Shown: positions 1-8,725, numbered from the stretch's first letter. The stretch: 64,000 nt of DNA from JAFEDN01 sp963832945 (GCA_963832945.1 CAWHVV010000010.1:372001-436000), one strand, 5' to 3'. Program-made: numbers and translations. The notes: a model not told the origin generated them from the letters alone.

Positions 1-512
1 ATTCCCTTGAGAAAAACAACTCAACTCACTGGCGAAATATTTCGATTTTAACAGTCGTTACTGTTGCGGTAACCAGAGAGGCGAGCGAAGCATGCATTTT
101 TATTTATGGATTAGGAGCCAACAGTAATTTTTCAGCCAATACGATGAGTATTTTAGGATTAGGGGTACTGCTTGCCATCGGAACTATTTTTCTCTTGCAA
201 TTAGGTAATAAAATATTTTCCTGGCGATTTTTTTTCAAAATTACTGAAATCTTACTATTATTGTTAGGCGGAGGATTATTACTGAGTTGTATCGATCGAT
301 TAATTTTATCGGGATTTCTAACGCCGTTATACAGCAAAGTATGGAACACTTCTTTTTTAATCAGTGAAGGCGGTTTTTTTGCACCGATGTTATCGAGTTT
401 CGCGGGTTATCGCGCAACGCCGTCTTTAATGAATATTATCATCTATGGCGCCTATTGGATTGTCATTTATTTTTTACTCAAAACAAAAAAAGCTAAAAGC
501 CATGCGCTATAA
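1..512 (+). CDS. ftrC: FTR1-family iron permease, C-terminal part (5' end outside window)
   Basis: An open frame runs from the first bases of the window to the stop at 510-512 with no start inside, so this is the 3' part of a longer gene. The visible protein is very hydrophobic (about four membrane segments) and carries an R-E-x-x-E motif (TREASEACIF) early on, the iron-binding motif of FTR1/EfeU permeases. The next gene overlaps it by 11 bp and encodes a NapH-like polyferredoxin, the arrangement of the ftrABCD (P19/cupredoxin/FTR1/polyferredoxin) ferrous-iron uptake systems described in Bordetella. The expected ftrA and ftrB would lie upstream, outside the window. The family is known; the substrate (iron) is inferred. 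Confidence 0.75.
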   Translation, partial: SLEKNNSTHWRNISILTVVTVAVTREASEACIFIYGLGANSNFSANTMSILGLGVLLAIGTIFLLQLGNKIFSWRFFFKITEILLLLLGGGLLLSCIDRLILSGFLTPLYSKVWNTSFLISEGGFFAPMLSSFAGYRATPSLMNIIIYGAYWIVIYFLLKTKKAKSHAL

Positions 513-1926
513 CATTGCATATTTAGGAAACTGGTTGGCCCGGCATCAAAAATTAATTCGCCATACGCAGTGGGCAATCATTTTAATTTATGCATACCTC
601 ATGCTGATTCCCATTTTTTTACCGCTTCCCGATGAGTCAGCAACTTTATTTCATCATTTAACGGTGTTTGCTGGATTTTTATTTTGGGGAATTTGGTGGC
701 CGTTTGTATTGATAAGCATTATTTTTTTTGGCCGATTGTGGTGCGGAGTTCTTTGCCCCGAAGGTTCGCTTTCTGAATTTTCGAATCGCTATGGTCGAGG
801 AAAAAGTATTCCGAAATGGATGCGATGGGGAGGATGGCCGTTCGTAGCGTTTGGCATCACAACGGTATATGGACAAATGACAAGTGTTTATCAATATCCA
901 AAGCCGGTATTACTGATTTTAGGGGGTTCAACACTGGCAGCGATGGTTATTGGATTTTTATATGGAAAGTCAAGCCGGGTATGGTGCAAATATTTATGTC
1001 CTGTCACTGGCGTATTTAATTTGTTAGCAAGGCTGTCGCCATGGCGATACCAGCCCATTCAGGAACCGTGGAATACAAATCAAATTCAACAAATCAACAA
1101 TGTGCGCTGCCCCACCCTACTACCTTTACCTCAAATGACCGGCGCTTCGAATTGTTTGATGTGCGGGAAATGCGGTATAGCTAAAAACACAATACAATTA
1201 ACAATGCGTTCGCCAAATGAAGAAATTGTTGTCCATGGTGGCAGGAAAAATAATTTTTTTGATAGCCTGCTAATTATTTATGGATTATGCGGCCTTGCAT
1301 TAGGCGCATTCCAATGGACTAACAGCTTTTGGTTTGAGCACTATCGTGATGTGCTTGATTCGTGGTTTTTAGCTCATCAAATAACATGGGCCTTTAATAC
1401 GGATGCTCCCTGGTGGATTTTTACTCATTATCCGGAACGTGGAGATGTGTTTACCTGGCTGTATGGTTTTGAAGTGATCGCATATATTTTACTGATTGGC
1501 TTTTCTATTGGAACAATTCTGTCAATTTTAATTAGTTTTTCGATTAAAATCACTGGACAATTAACGTTATCACGATTTAATCATTTAAGTCAGTCGTTAA
1601 TTCCCCTCGCTGCTTGTGGTGTGTTTATCGGACTATCTGCGAATACCACCAGCCTGTTACAAAAATATGCGAATTTGGGTTTTTGGTGGGTGAATGATCT
1701 CAAATTTATTTTACTGTTTCTTGCCACTCTTTGGAGTTTGCTATTAGCCTATAAAATTATGAGACGTTATACCCATTCGTTCACTCGTCAACTGTGTGGT
1801 TTATTAATGATGCTCATTAATTTTGCTATCATTAATTATTCCTGGATTTTGACATTGCACATCTGGTCGTTAAAATCAGATAGTATTCCCTGGAATACGC
1901 TATGGGTATATACTCAAATTGACTAG
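502..1926 (+). CDS. ftrD: NapH/FtrD-like membrane polyferredoxin
   Basis: A 474-residue membrane protein when started at ATG 502; an in-frame ATG at 445 would give a longer overlap with the upstream gene and is less likely. It has several membrane segments, the paired cysteine loops CGVLCP (about residue 78) and CKYLCP (about 162) typical of NapH/CcoG-type proteins, and a C-x2-C-x2-C cluster CLMCGKC (about 218) for 4Fe-4S binding. In FtrABCD-type iron uptake this protein is proposed to pass electrons across the inner membrane to the periplasmic iron-handling proteins. The 11-bp overlap with the FTR1 permease gene implies translational coupling. A general NapH-family electron carrier remains possible, but the neighbour favours iron uptake. 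Confidence 0.75.
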   Translation: MRYNIAYLGNWLARHQKLIRHTQWAIILIYAYLMLIPIFLPLPDESATLFHHLTVFAGFLFWGIWWPFVLISIIFFGRLWCGVLCPEGSLSEFSNRYGRGKSIPKWMRWGGWPFVAFGITTVYGQMTSVYQYPKPVLLILGGSTLAAMVIGFLYGKSSRVWCKYLCPVTGVFNLLARLSPWRYQPIQEPWNTNQIQQINNVRCPTLLPLPQMTGASNCLMCGKCGIAKNTIQLTMRSPNEEIVVHGGRKNNFFDSLLIIYGLCGLALGAFQWTNSFWFEHYRDVLDSWFLAHQITWAFNTDAPWWIFTHYPERGDVFTWLYGFEVIAYILLIGFSIGTILSILISFSIKITGQLTLSRFNHLSQSLIPLAACGVFIGLSANTTSLLQKYANLGFWWVNDLKFILLFLATLWSLLLAYKIMRRYTHSFTRQLCGLLMMLINFAIINYSWILTLHIWSLKSDSIPWNTLWVYTQID

Positions 1927-2003
1927 GTTGTTTTTGCAGACCGAAAATACTGCCTGCGAAAACATACTAATTTTTTAATAAAAAAACAATAAGGAGATTG
2001 TTT

Positions 2004-4388
2004 ATGAAAATGCAACAACAGGATGTGTTTTTTGGTCCGGTTTTTTGCGCAAGCCTCTATAGCTACCTCCATAATACCCCATCCGGACCGGCAGTTTCCA
2101 AAGAGACAGACGCTATCAAAAAATTTAGTATAGCGTTAATAGCCGTACTGGGTGACCGAGCCAGTAAATTCAATATTAGCCACATCGTTTCGGGGCAAGG
2201 CAAACTGGAAGTTTTAAGCCACGTGCACAAGGTTAAACAGTTACTATCAGATCAAATGGATTTTGAGATAAAACAGAATTTTAAAATTTTTTATTCACAG
2301 ACGGGAATGCCGCGTGGATTTTATATAGAAGGTTTGTCGACTGAAGATGAAAAAATTTTAAATAATTTATTTACTGAACAACATCTGATTATTTCATTTG
2401 CCGAGATGAAAGCCTTAGGATATAACGAATCGGATCCCTATGCAGCTCTCAACCAATTCACCTCTTTGGAAGATCGCATCGTTCTCACTGGAAAAAATGG
2501 TGATGTTTGTGTGATCGCCGAATCGGAAAAATTGGAACAACTCAAAAATAATACCCCACAACCCATAGCAATATCTCACGCTCAGGCTATCGCTATTATA
2601 TATAAATCCGAACCCAAAGAGGAAAAATATGAGATTGCACCTCTCAAATCCCTGCAGTCAATTAAGCCGGATTCGGCTCAACTGGCAGAGGCCTTTAAAA
2701 AATTATCGATCAAATGTTATGTTGAAACTCAAACTTCAGAGAATTTTAAAGTAACCGCCCTGCCGGAGGAGCACGCCAAAATTCATAAAAAATACGATGA
2801 GTGCCTGCACCCATTGGACAATCATCTGTGCCAGGTGATTTGCATGGAAGCCGAGACTGACGAAAAATCGATAACGCCTGAAGTGCTTGCGACATGGCTT
2901 GGTAATGATAATTTTGCCCTCCTTCAGGGACCCTCCATTATCACCAATCCTTCAGGTATCCAAAAAATTCGCGAATTGCGAAGAGAATGGCTGGAGATAG
3001 ACAGTGATTATTTAAAACTACTTAAATATTATATTCCACATAATGAAGCCGCTGAGATGAGTGCGCAGGGAGTGGTAGTACAATTAAAAGAAATGAATAT
3101 AATTCCGCTACAATTGCCTGTGGAAGTACGTGAAAGTAATAACGGCGATTTTAAAATTTCAGTTGCCTTAAAATATAAAAATATAATCCTCAAAAAATTT
3201 GTCGGTCTTTTTTCAGAGCATGCTTTGCCCGTAACTCCCGAGATTATGAAAATTTTATATCAACAAACCGGAATTAAGGAAATAAAGCCGGCTTTTGCTA
3301 AATTGCAGGAAGATGGGCGAATAGGAAAGGGGTTTATCACAAATAAAAATAATCGAAGTTCTTTAATATTCGCGGATGAAGACGACGTTGAAAAGTTCCA
3401 AAGTTATTGGCTACGATACGTCGTTACTATCAATTCTTTATGTAAAACCGTGGTTAGATTGCAGGCCAAAAGCCAGGGATGCAAATCTGACGATTTCAAA
3501 TCGTGCTGTCATTATTTGAAGATAATTGCTGAACATCCTTCTCCTTATTTTATTTTTTTCTGTGCAAATCCTCCGTACATTATAAGAATTGATAGCGAGA
3601 ACCTTGAAAAATTGAACAATCTTCTCGCCAGTTATGTGTCAATCACTCCTCCAGTTCACAATTTTATTACCAAACTTTTACCTGACAAGCGCGAATTCGA
3701 CTCCTGGCAGATGGTCAAAGAGTGTAAATACTATGTGGTCTCTAAAAAAATTCTTGAAACCGTTTTTCGAGAAGCCATGACGAAAGTCCCAGATATATGC
3801 AAAAGCACACTTACCGGTAAAATAATAGAAGAAGCACCGTGTATTCCGGTCGATAACGAAATTTGGGATTCTGCAGATATGAAAGAAGGTCAGAAATCCT
3901 TCACTTATATTAAACTCCCTCAACTGGAAACATTTATTTCTCAATGGAAGGCGGAACATGATTATGTTCCTCTGGGATATCAAAATTTGCCGCTCATATC
4001 TGAAAATCATAATCCTGAAAAGCACTTTGCACGCAGGTCATCGTCGGCATCTGATGATGATAAAATCGCTGAAAATTCACAGACATTAATCCCTTTTAGA
4101 AAGATCACACGTGACACTTCCGAGTACTCGATTGAGTCAAAGAACAGCAATGATGAAGTTACCCTTACTCTCGACAGTGATTTAAGAACTGTGACCAGTC
4201 CGGAACCCAGCCATTCATCCAGTAATGACTCAAATCTCGTCCCTACTTTGACGCCAGGCCGTCAGGAAAGTCCTCGTTCTAGTCTTGGCCTGGACTCGAA
4301 TTTTCGCTTAATTGGGGGACTTAATTCCGGTTCAAGTCCCTCTGTCAGTAGTTCCGTATCAACTTCGCAACAAACCATTGTACTGTAA
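2004..4388 (+). CDS. large unrecognised protein with degenerate repeat modules and Ser-rich tail
   Basis: A 794-residue protein not recognised as a known family. ATG 2004 is chosen because AAGGAG (1991-1996) lies seven bases upstream; a TTG at 1998 is too close. No signal peptide or membrane segment is visible, so it is probably cytosolic or exported by a specialised system. A short motif (hydrophobic strand, acidic turn, then helix with E-x-L-x-x-L) recurs about seven times, near residues 104, 166, 247, 309, 452, 523 and 631. Some copies follow a second motif beginning S/V-T-P-E. The last 120 or so residues are rich in Ser, Asp and Pro and probably disordered. Large modular cytosolic proteins with polar C-termini are common among secreted effectors in Legionellales, but nothing here proves secretion. 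Confidence 0.8.
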   Translation: MKMQQQDVFFGPVFCASLYSYLHNTPSGPAVSKETDAIKKFSIALIAVLGDRASKFNISHIVSGQGKLEVLSHVHKVKQLLSDQMDFEIKQNFKIFYSQTGMPRGFYIEGLSTEDEKILNNLFTEQHLIISFAEMKALGYNESDPYAALNQFTSLEDRIVLTGKNGDVCVIAESEKLEQLKNNTPQPIAISHAQAIAIIYKSEPKEEKYEIAPLKSLQSIKPDSAQLAEAFKKLSIKCYVETQTSENFKVTALPEEHAKIHKKYDECLHPLDNHLCQVICMEAETDEKSITPEVLATWLGNDNFALLQGPSIITNPSGIQKIRELRREWLEIDSDYLKLLKYYIPHNEAAEMSAQGVVVQLKEMNIIPLQLPVEVRESNNGDFKISVALKYKNIILKKFVGLFSEHALPVTPEIMKILYQQTGIKEIKPAFAKLQEDGRIGKGFITNKNNRSSLIFADEDDVEKFQSYWLRYVVTINSLCKTVVRLQAKSQGCKSDDFKSCCHYLKIIAEHPSPYFIFFCANPPYIIRIDSENLEKLNNLLASYVSITPPVHNFITKLLPDKREFDSWQMVKECKYYVVSKKILETVFREAMTKVPDICKSTLTGKIIEEAPCIPVDNEIWDSADMKEGQKSFTYIKLPQLETFISQWKAEHDYVPLGYQNLPLISENHNPEKHFARRSSSASDDDKIAENSQTLIPFRKITRDTSEYSIESKNSNDEVTLTLDSDLRTVTSPEPSHSSSNDSNLVPTLTPGRQESPRSSLGLDSNFRLIGGLNSGSSPSVSSSVSTSQQTIVL

Positions 4389-4395
4389 CCGTTTC

Positions 4396-4434
4396 CCCGC
4401 ATACGTATGATGCCAATGCGATATGCGGGTTTTT
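4396..4434 (+). terminator. rho-independent terminator after the large repeat protein
   Basis: The inverted repeat CCCGCATA...TATGCGGG (4396-4403 and 4422-4429) is followed by five T residues. It lies just past the stop codon of the preceding + strand gene. Confidence 0.7.
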
Positions 4435-4552
4435 CGGAGAAAATATGAAAGAAGCTACTCAACACATTTGACTAAAGCTATTCATTATTGCGTTGATTAT
4501 CCATCCGGGACAGCTGAAATCACAGAAATCCCTATCAAAAAAGCCATAACAG

Positions 4553-4891
4553 TCAAACCTCCAATAATTGTGAGATACGCATTACATCGGCATCCTGCCG
4601 GTTCATTAGACCGGAAATATCTCGATACCCGCTCAATATTCTAATAATTTCAATAGGAGAGGAATTTTTATAAATAATCAAATAATGCCATTTGAAAGTC
4701 CAAAAAAGCACAGGCTTATCTGTGATATCTTCCCTCACGTGGCCTATCTGTGGATTTATCGCCAGCAAATCCATGCATTCATAGAGCGCATTTAAAAATT
4801 TTAAAGCCGCATCATGGTTTTCTTTGGCAATATAGGTCAAGATCTCATCAACATCCTGTTCCGCAGCATCAGATAAAAAATATTTATTCAC
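4553..4891 (-). CDS. parE: ParE-type toxin of a type II toxin-antitoxin pair
   Basis: A 112-residue protein of the RelE/ParE superfamily. It has the N-terminal helix pattern (FLSDAAEQDVDEILTYIA), a central IGHVREDI segment where the family usually has G-x-x-R, and the C-terminal strand motif IIRILSGYRDIS. ParE toxins usually inhibit DNA gyrase; RelE-type members cleave mRNA, and the fold cannot be told apart with certainty here. The gene overlaps the upstream antitoxin gene by 8 bp on the same strand, the usual antitoxin-first order, so the pair is probably transcribed from the parD promoter and autoregulated. It looks intact. Confidence 0.85.
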   Translation of the reverse strand: MNKYFLSDAAEQDVDEILTYIAKENHDAALKFLNALYECMDLLAINPQIGHVREDITDKPVLFWTFKWHYLIIYKNSSPIEIIRILSGYRDISGLMNRQDADVMRISQLLEV

Positions 4892-5150
4892 TTGTTGTCC
4901 TTTGGTTTTCTATTTTTTTCTTTAGCCGTTGATAGACCTCAGAAGCTGGTGACTTCTTACCCGTTTTCAATTGCGATAAACCCGCGTCAATGGACGCATT
5001 CAGTTGCTTAATTCGTTGTTTCTGTAAATCATCATAATTGTGCATCAGTCTTAAAGATTCGCGCACCACTTCACTCGCGGAGGTATAAAATCCACTACTG
5101 ACCTTTTTTTGGACATAATCTTCAAGTTCGGGAGTTAATGATATATTCAT
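4884..5150 (-). CDS. parD: ParD-type antitoxin
   Basis: An 88-residue protein with the short N-terminal ribbon-helix-helix of CopG/ParD antitoxins (MNISLTPELEDYVQKKVSSG, then the S-A-S-E-V-V-R-E-S-L-R-L motif). A charged, probably disordered C-terminal tail follows and would wrap the toxin. It precedes and overlaps parE, forming a complete module. The promoter should lie in 5151-5215, directly next to the left end of the first giant palindromic element, so the element may affect its expression. The antitoxin is expected to repress its own operon. Confidence 0.87.
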   Translation of the reverse strand: MNISLTPELEDYVQKKVSSGFYTSASEVVRESLRLMHNYDDLQKQRIKQLNASIDAGLSQLKTGKKSPASEVYQRLKKKIENQRTTSE

Positions 5151-5215
5151 GAACAGCTCCTCATTGTTAAACTATGAAGAAAATAATAACAAAGACTGAC
5201 ATTATTAGCTATCCC

Positions 5216-5229
5216 GGTCATGGCGTCAG
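5216..5229. repeat. 14-bp direct repeat, left flank of palindromic element copy 1
   Basis: GGTCATGGCGTCAG occurs here immediately before the left end of the element. It occurs again, identical over 14 bp, at 6624-6637, two bases beyond the right end. This looks like a target-site duplication. Confidence 0.75.
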
Positions 5230-6621
5230 GGCTGTCCCGAGTTTTTTTATATTTTAATCATTGCCATGTATATGTGAAAATATGTAGAGAGATAACTATA
5301 TTGATTTAAACCCCCTCCGCGGTATTCCCGGCATCCGCCCAAAGGCTCGCAGGATCTTCACTGCGGGTCCTGTCAGACTCCACTCAGGCCCCGTGCTCGT
5401 TACGCGTAATAGCAGGCGCATAGCACGGTTAGAGAGATTGTGCAGTGAAACTATTCAGGGCGCATGAGGGGAGCCTGTCCGCTTCACTGCGCGCGCGGCC
5501 TGAGTTCCGTCTGCCACCCGCGCTCATTGCGAATGGGTGGATGGCCGGGAATACCGCTATGTGCCCCGTCGAAGTTTTCCTCAGGAACGCATCCATGAAA
5601 TCAGAGGCGAATCATCCCGCTATCCCAAACCAAAGTAGGGAAATTCAGGTAACGAATATAAGGTTTTGCCCTTTAACAAGTGCCTTGTATAAAATCGTAT
5701 CTATGATTCCAAAAAAGGCGAATCATATGAAACCGTCGGTTTGCTCAAAATTAGTCGGTGATGAGACGTTTTGGACTGAATCTATTAAAAAAATTCCAAC
5801 AAATTTGCGGATATCGAATCGGGAATGCAAAAATAGCACTTAAAACTTTACGGAAACTATTAGGGTCTGTTTACAATTCATTAATTATGTTTTACACAAG
5901 AATTTTGTCATTGCGAGCATTAGCGAAGCAATCCAGTTTCGTACTTTAGACAAGCTCCGCACTGGATTGCTTCACTGACGTTCGCAATGACGGCGAATAA
6001 TTAATGAATTGTAAACAGGCCCTAATAGGTAGTGACGACAAATATGGTAAAATTGATTCAATGTGCAACTTAAGAAGGAGATACAGTCAGGTTATGGTTT
6101 ATAAGGAATTATACAGATGAATTTTGGCTTTTTGTTTTTTTTGGGATCATAGATATGATTTACATGAGGCCCTTGTTAAAGGGTAAAACCTTATATTCGT
6201 TACTGAATTGCCTACTTTGGTTTGGGATAGCGGGGATGATTCGCCTCTGATTTCATGGATGTGTTCCTGAGGAAAATTTTGACGGGGCACATAGCGGTAT
6301 TCCCGGCCATCCGCCCATTCGCAATGAGCGCGGGTGGCAGACGGAACTCAGGCCGCGCGCGCAGTGAAGCGGACCGGCTCCACTCATGCGCCCTGAATAG
6401 TTTCACTGCACAATCTCTCTAACCGTGCTATGCGCCTGCTATTACGCGTAACGAGCACGGGGCCTGAGTGGAGTCTGACAGGACCCGCAGTGAAGATCCT
6501 GCGAGCCTTTGGGCGGATGCCGGGAATACCGCGGAGGAGGTTTAAATCAATAGAGTTATCTCTCTACATATTTTCACATACACATGGCAATGATTAAAAT
6601 ATAAAAAAACTTGGGACAGCC
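5230..6621. mobile_element. giant palindromic (foldback) element, copy 1
   Basis: About 1390 bp beginning GGCTGTCCCGAG and ending with its near complement. The outer 0.5 kb on each side are long inverted copies of each other (left roughly 5230-5720, right roughly 6110-6621). Each arm is itself an imperfect palindrome: a GC-rich unit containing GCGGTATTCCCGGC and ATCCGCCCA is present near its outer part and again, inverted, near its inner part. The centre holds a short AT-richer stretch shared with copies 2 and 3, here split by a nested 160-bp MITE. No credible protein gene is present; open frames in the arms are by-products of the palindrome. Related copies lie at 35455-36808 and 57640-58939. 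The transposase that mobilises it is not identifiable here. Confidence 0.85.
5863..6022. mobile_element. 160-bp MITE with TA duplication, nested in palindromic element copy 1
   Basis: Terminal inverted repeats of 26 bp (GGGTCTGTTTACAATTCATT... against its complement, one mismatch) bound a 160-bp insert flanked by TA on both sides. Palindromic element copies 2 and 3 have the empty site (ACTATTAATAG), so the insertion and the TA duplication can be read directly. A TA target and short inverted repeats suit an IS630/Tc1-mariner-type transposase. Inside is a second inverted pair (CATTGCGAGC... and GTTCGCAATGACG). Confidence 0.85.
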
Positions 6622-6623
6622 GT

Positions 6624-6637
6624 GGTCATGGCGTCAG
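6624..6637. repeat. 14-bp direct repeat, right flank of palindromic element copy 1
   Basis: Perfect second copy of GGTCATGGCGTCAG, which also lies at 5216-5229 at the other end of the element. Confidence 0.75.
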
Positions 6638-6685
6638 GTTATATTTATGGAGCCAGGGACGCTGTACTCAGCGGAATTGCTGACA

Positions 6686-6703
6686 ATGTCATTAAATTGT
6701 CAC
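6686..6703 (+). promoter_or_regulatory. PhoB box upstream of pstS
   Basis: ATGTCATTAAATTGTCAC closely matches the two 7-bp direct halves of the Pho box (CTGTCAT-AAAT-CTGTCAC). A TAAAAT -10-like hexamer follows at 6714-6719, and pstS starts at 6748. This predicts PhoB-dependent induction of pstSCAB under phosphate starvation. phoB and phoR are not in this window. Confidence 0.7.
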
Positions 6704-6747
6704 AATTCATTGGTAAAATAGAGTTCAATCTTTTTACCGGAGTTTTT

Positions 6748-7791
6748 ATGAATAAATTATCTAAAATATCATGGCTCGCCCTGAGCTTAGTTACGATGAC
6801 AGAACTGTGTTTCGCTGAAACCTCACTGATCACCGGGGCTGGCGCAACTTTTCCCTATCCACTTTACGTCAAATGGGCGCAGGCTTATCAGGCCAAAACA
6901 GGAATTTCCATTAATTATCAACCCATTGGTTCAGGCGGCGGTATTCAGCAAATACAGGCAAAAACCGTCGATTTTGGCGCATCCGACAAGCCTCTCACCA
7001 ATATCGAGCTCAGTCAAAGCCATCTGACTCAATTTCCTGCGGTGGTGGGCGGTGTTGTGACCGCCATTAATCTGCCCGCTTTGGCTAACCACACTTTAAT
7101 CCTGTCAGGCCCCATACTCGCTGAAATTTATCTGGGCAAGATTACTCAGTGGAACGATCCTAAAATCCAGGCGCTGAATCCCGGCCTGGTTCTGCCAAAG
7201 CAAATTATCACGGTCATTCACCGCTCAGATGGATCAGGAACCACCTTCTTATTTACCCACTATTTAGGTGAGGTCAGCCCGGAGTGGAAGGAACACATCG
7301 GATCGGATACGGCCGTCGCCTGGCCTGTCGGCGCCGGCGGTAAAGGCAACGAAGGCGTGACGGCTTACGTGCAGCGCATCAAGGGAAGTATTGGCTATGT
7401 GGAATATGCCTATGCACGTCAGAATCATTTGAATTTCGCACAACTACAGAATCGCGACGGCAAAACAGTCACCGCGAATCTTAACAGCTTTCAGTCCGCT
7501 GCTGCTTACGCACACTGGAGTCCACTCAATCATTTCGCTGAAATTTTAACTAACGAACCCGGCGCGAATAGCTGGCCTATTGTGGGAGCGACTTTTATTC
7601 TTATGAATACTCCCCCGGTTGATACACAAAAATCCACTGCTGTCCTGCGATTTTTTAACTGGTCATTTAAAAATGGCAACGATCCGGCGACAAATTTAGA
7701 TTACGTGCCGCTGCCTCCAAACGTGGTGCAGATCATTCAAAATAACTGGCAGAAGGAATTCAATTTTACATCTGCAAAACAGGTCCTATGA
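6748..7791 (+). CDS. pstS: phosphate ABC transporter periplasmic binding protein PstS
   Basis: A 347-residue exported protein. ATG 6748 is preferred over an upstream in-frame codon at 6622 because it begins a signal peptide (MNKLSKISWLALSLVTM..., cleavage near CFA-E) and follows a GGAG-like site. The mature N-terminus (ITGAGATFPYPLYVKWAQ) and the phosphate-contacting segments GSGGGIQQI, DFGASDKPL and SDGSGTTF are those of PstS. It binds phosphate in the periplasm and delivers it to PstCA. First gene of the pstSCAB operon: it overlaps pstC by 4 bp (ATGA) and lies behind a PhoB box. No phoU follows pstB here. Confidence 0.96.
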   Translation: MNKLSKISWLALSLVTMTELCFAETSLITGAGATFPYPLYVKWAQAYQAKTGISINYQPIGSGGGIQQIQAKTVDFGASDKPLTNIELSQSHLTQFPAVVGGVVTAINLPALANHTLILSGPILAEIYLGKITQWNDPKIQALNPGLVLPKQIITVIHRSDGSGTTFLFTHYLGEVSPEWKEHIGSDTAVAWPVGAGGKGNEGVTAYVQRIKGSIGYVEYAYARQNHLNFAQLQNRDGKTVTANLNSFQSAAAYAHWSPLNHFAEILTNEPGANSWPIVGATFILMNTPPVDTQKSTAVLRFFNWSFKNGNDPATNLDYVPLPPNVVQIIQNNWQKEFNFTSAKQVL

Positions 7792-8723
7792 ATTCACCAA
7801 AAGTATTTAAAAACCAGCGTCATATCGACACACTGTTGCGATTCACCGCCGGATTTTTTGCTGTCGTTTTACTTATCGTTGTCGCTCTACTGGTGATGAC
7901 TTTAGGCCACCACAGCCTCCCAAGCTTAAAAGCTTTTGGCCCGAATTTTTTGGTGAGCGCGGACTGGAACCCGGTTTCCCAGCATTTTGGAGCGCTCACG
8001 CCGATCCTGGGCACGTGCACCACAATGATCATCGCCATGATCATTGGTGTTCCAATGAGCCTGTGCATCGCGTGGTTTTTAACTGAACTTTGTCCGGGTT
8101 ATTTACAACAAACCGCGCGGGTATTTATCGAATTGCTGGCAGGGATACCCAGCATCATCTATGGCATGTGGGGACTATTCGTGCTGGCGCCGATATTTTC
8201 CGATTATGTGCAGCCGTGGATGATTGAACGCCTGAGTCCCATCGCCGTTATTGGACCTTTTTTTCAGGGCCCGCCGCTGGGGATAGGGATCATTACCGCC
8301 GGCATTGTACTGAGTATCATGATTATTCCTTTTATGAGTTCAGTCATGCGCGACGCTTTCGCGATCGTGCCTGATTTATTAAAAGAATCCGCCTATGCGG
8401 TGGGCGCAACCCGCTCGGAAATAGCCAGACATATTATCTTCCCATATTGCCGGACCAGTATTTTCGGAGGAATGATCCTGGGATTAGGCCGCGCCATCGG
8501 CGAAACCATGGCGGTTGCATTCGTGATTGGAAATTCCCATCAATTATCGCGTTCGCTGTTTATGCCGGGTAGCAGCATTACTTCTGTATTGGCCAACGAG
8601 TTCAGCGAGGCGACAGGGCCGCTTTATATTTCTTCACTCAATGAACTTGGCTTAATTTTATTGATCATCACTTTAATGATTTTTTCCCTGGCCAAATGGC
8701 TCATTAAATTTCGAAGGAAATAA
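7788..8723 (+). CDS. pstC: phosphate ABC transporter permease PstC
   Basis: A 311-residue inner membrane protein with about six transmembrane segments and the ABC permease coupling (EAA) loop KESAYAVGATRSEIARHIIF around residues 202-221. This is followed by GMILGLGRAIGETMAVAFVIGN, which marks PstC rather than PstA. It forms the membrane channel with PstA. The start ATG overlaps the pstS stop; pstA follows 2 bp after its stop. Intact and of typical length. Confidence 0.95.
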   Translation: MNSPKVFKNQRHIDTLLRFTAGFFAVVLLIVVALLVMTLGHHSLPSLKAFGPNFLVSADWNPVSQHFGALTPILGTCTTMIIAMIIGVPMSLCIAWFLTELCPGYLQQTARVFIELLAGIPSIIYGMWGLFVLAPIFSDYVQPWMIERLSPIAVIGPFFQGPPLGIGIITAGIVLSIMIIPFMSSVMRDAFAIVPDLLKESAYAVGATRSEIARHIIFPYCRTSIFGGMILGLGRAIGETMAVAFVIGNSHQLSRSLFMPGSSITSVLANEFSEATGPLYISSLNELGLILLIITLMIFSLAKWLIKFRRK

Positions 8724-8725
8724 TC

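Noticed and set aside
4423..4644. 73-codon frame after the large protein gene
   Set aside because: It starts in the terminator and overlaps parE on the other strand; no support.
5445..6406. Open frames of 60-130 codons in the palindromic element
   Set aside because: They mirror each other on both strands, have no ribosome sites or recognisable domains, and are broken differently in the other copies; they result from the GC-rich palindrome.
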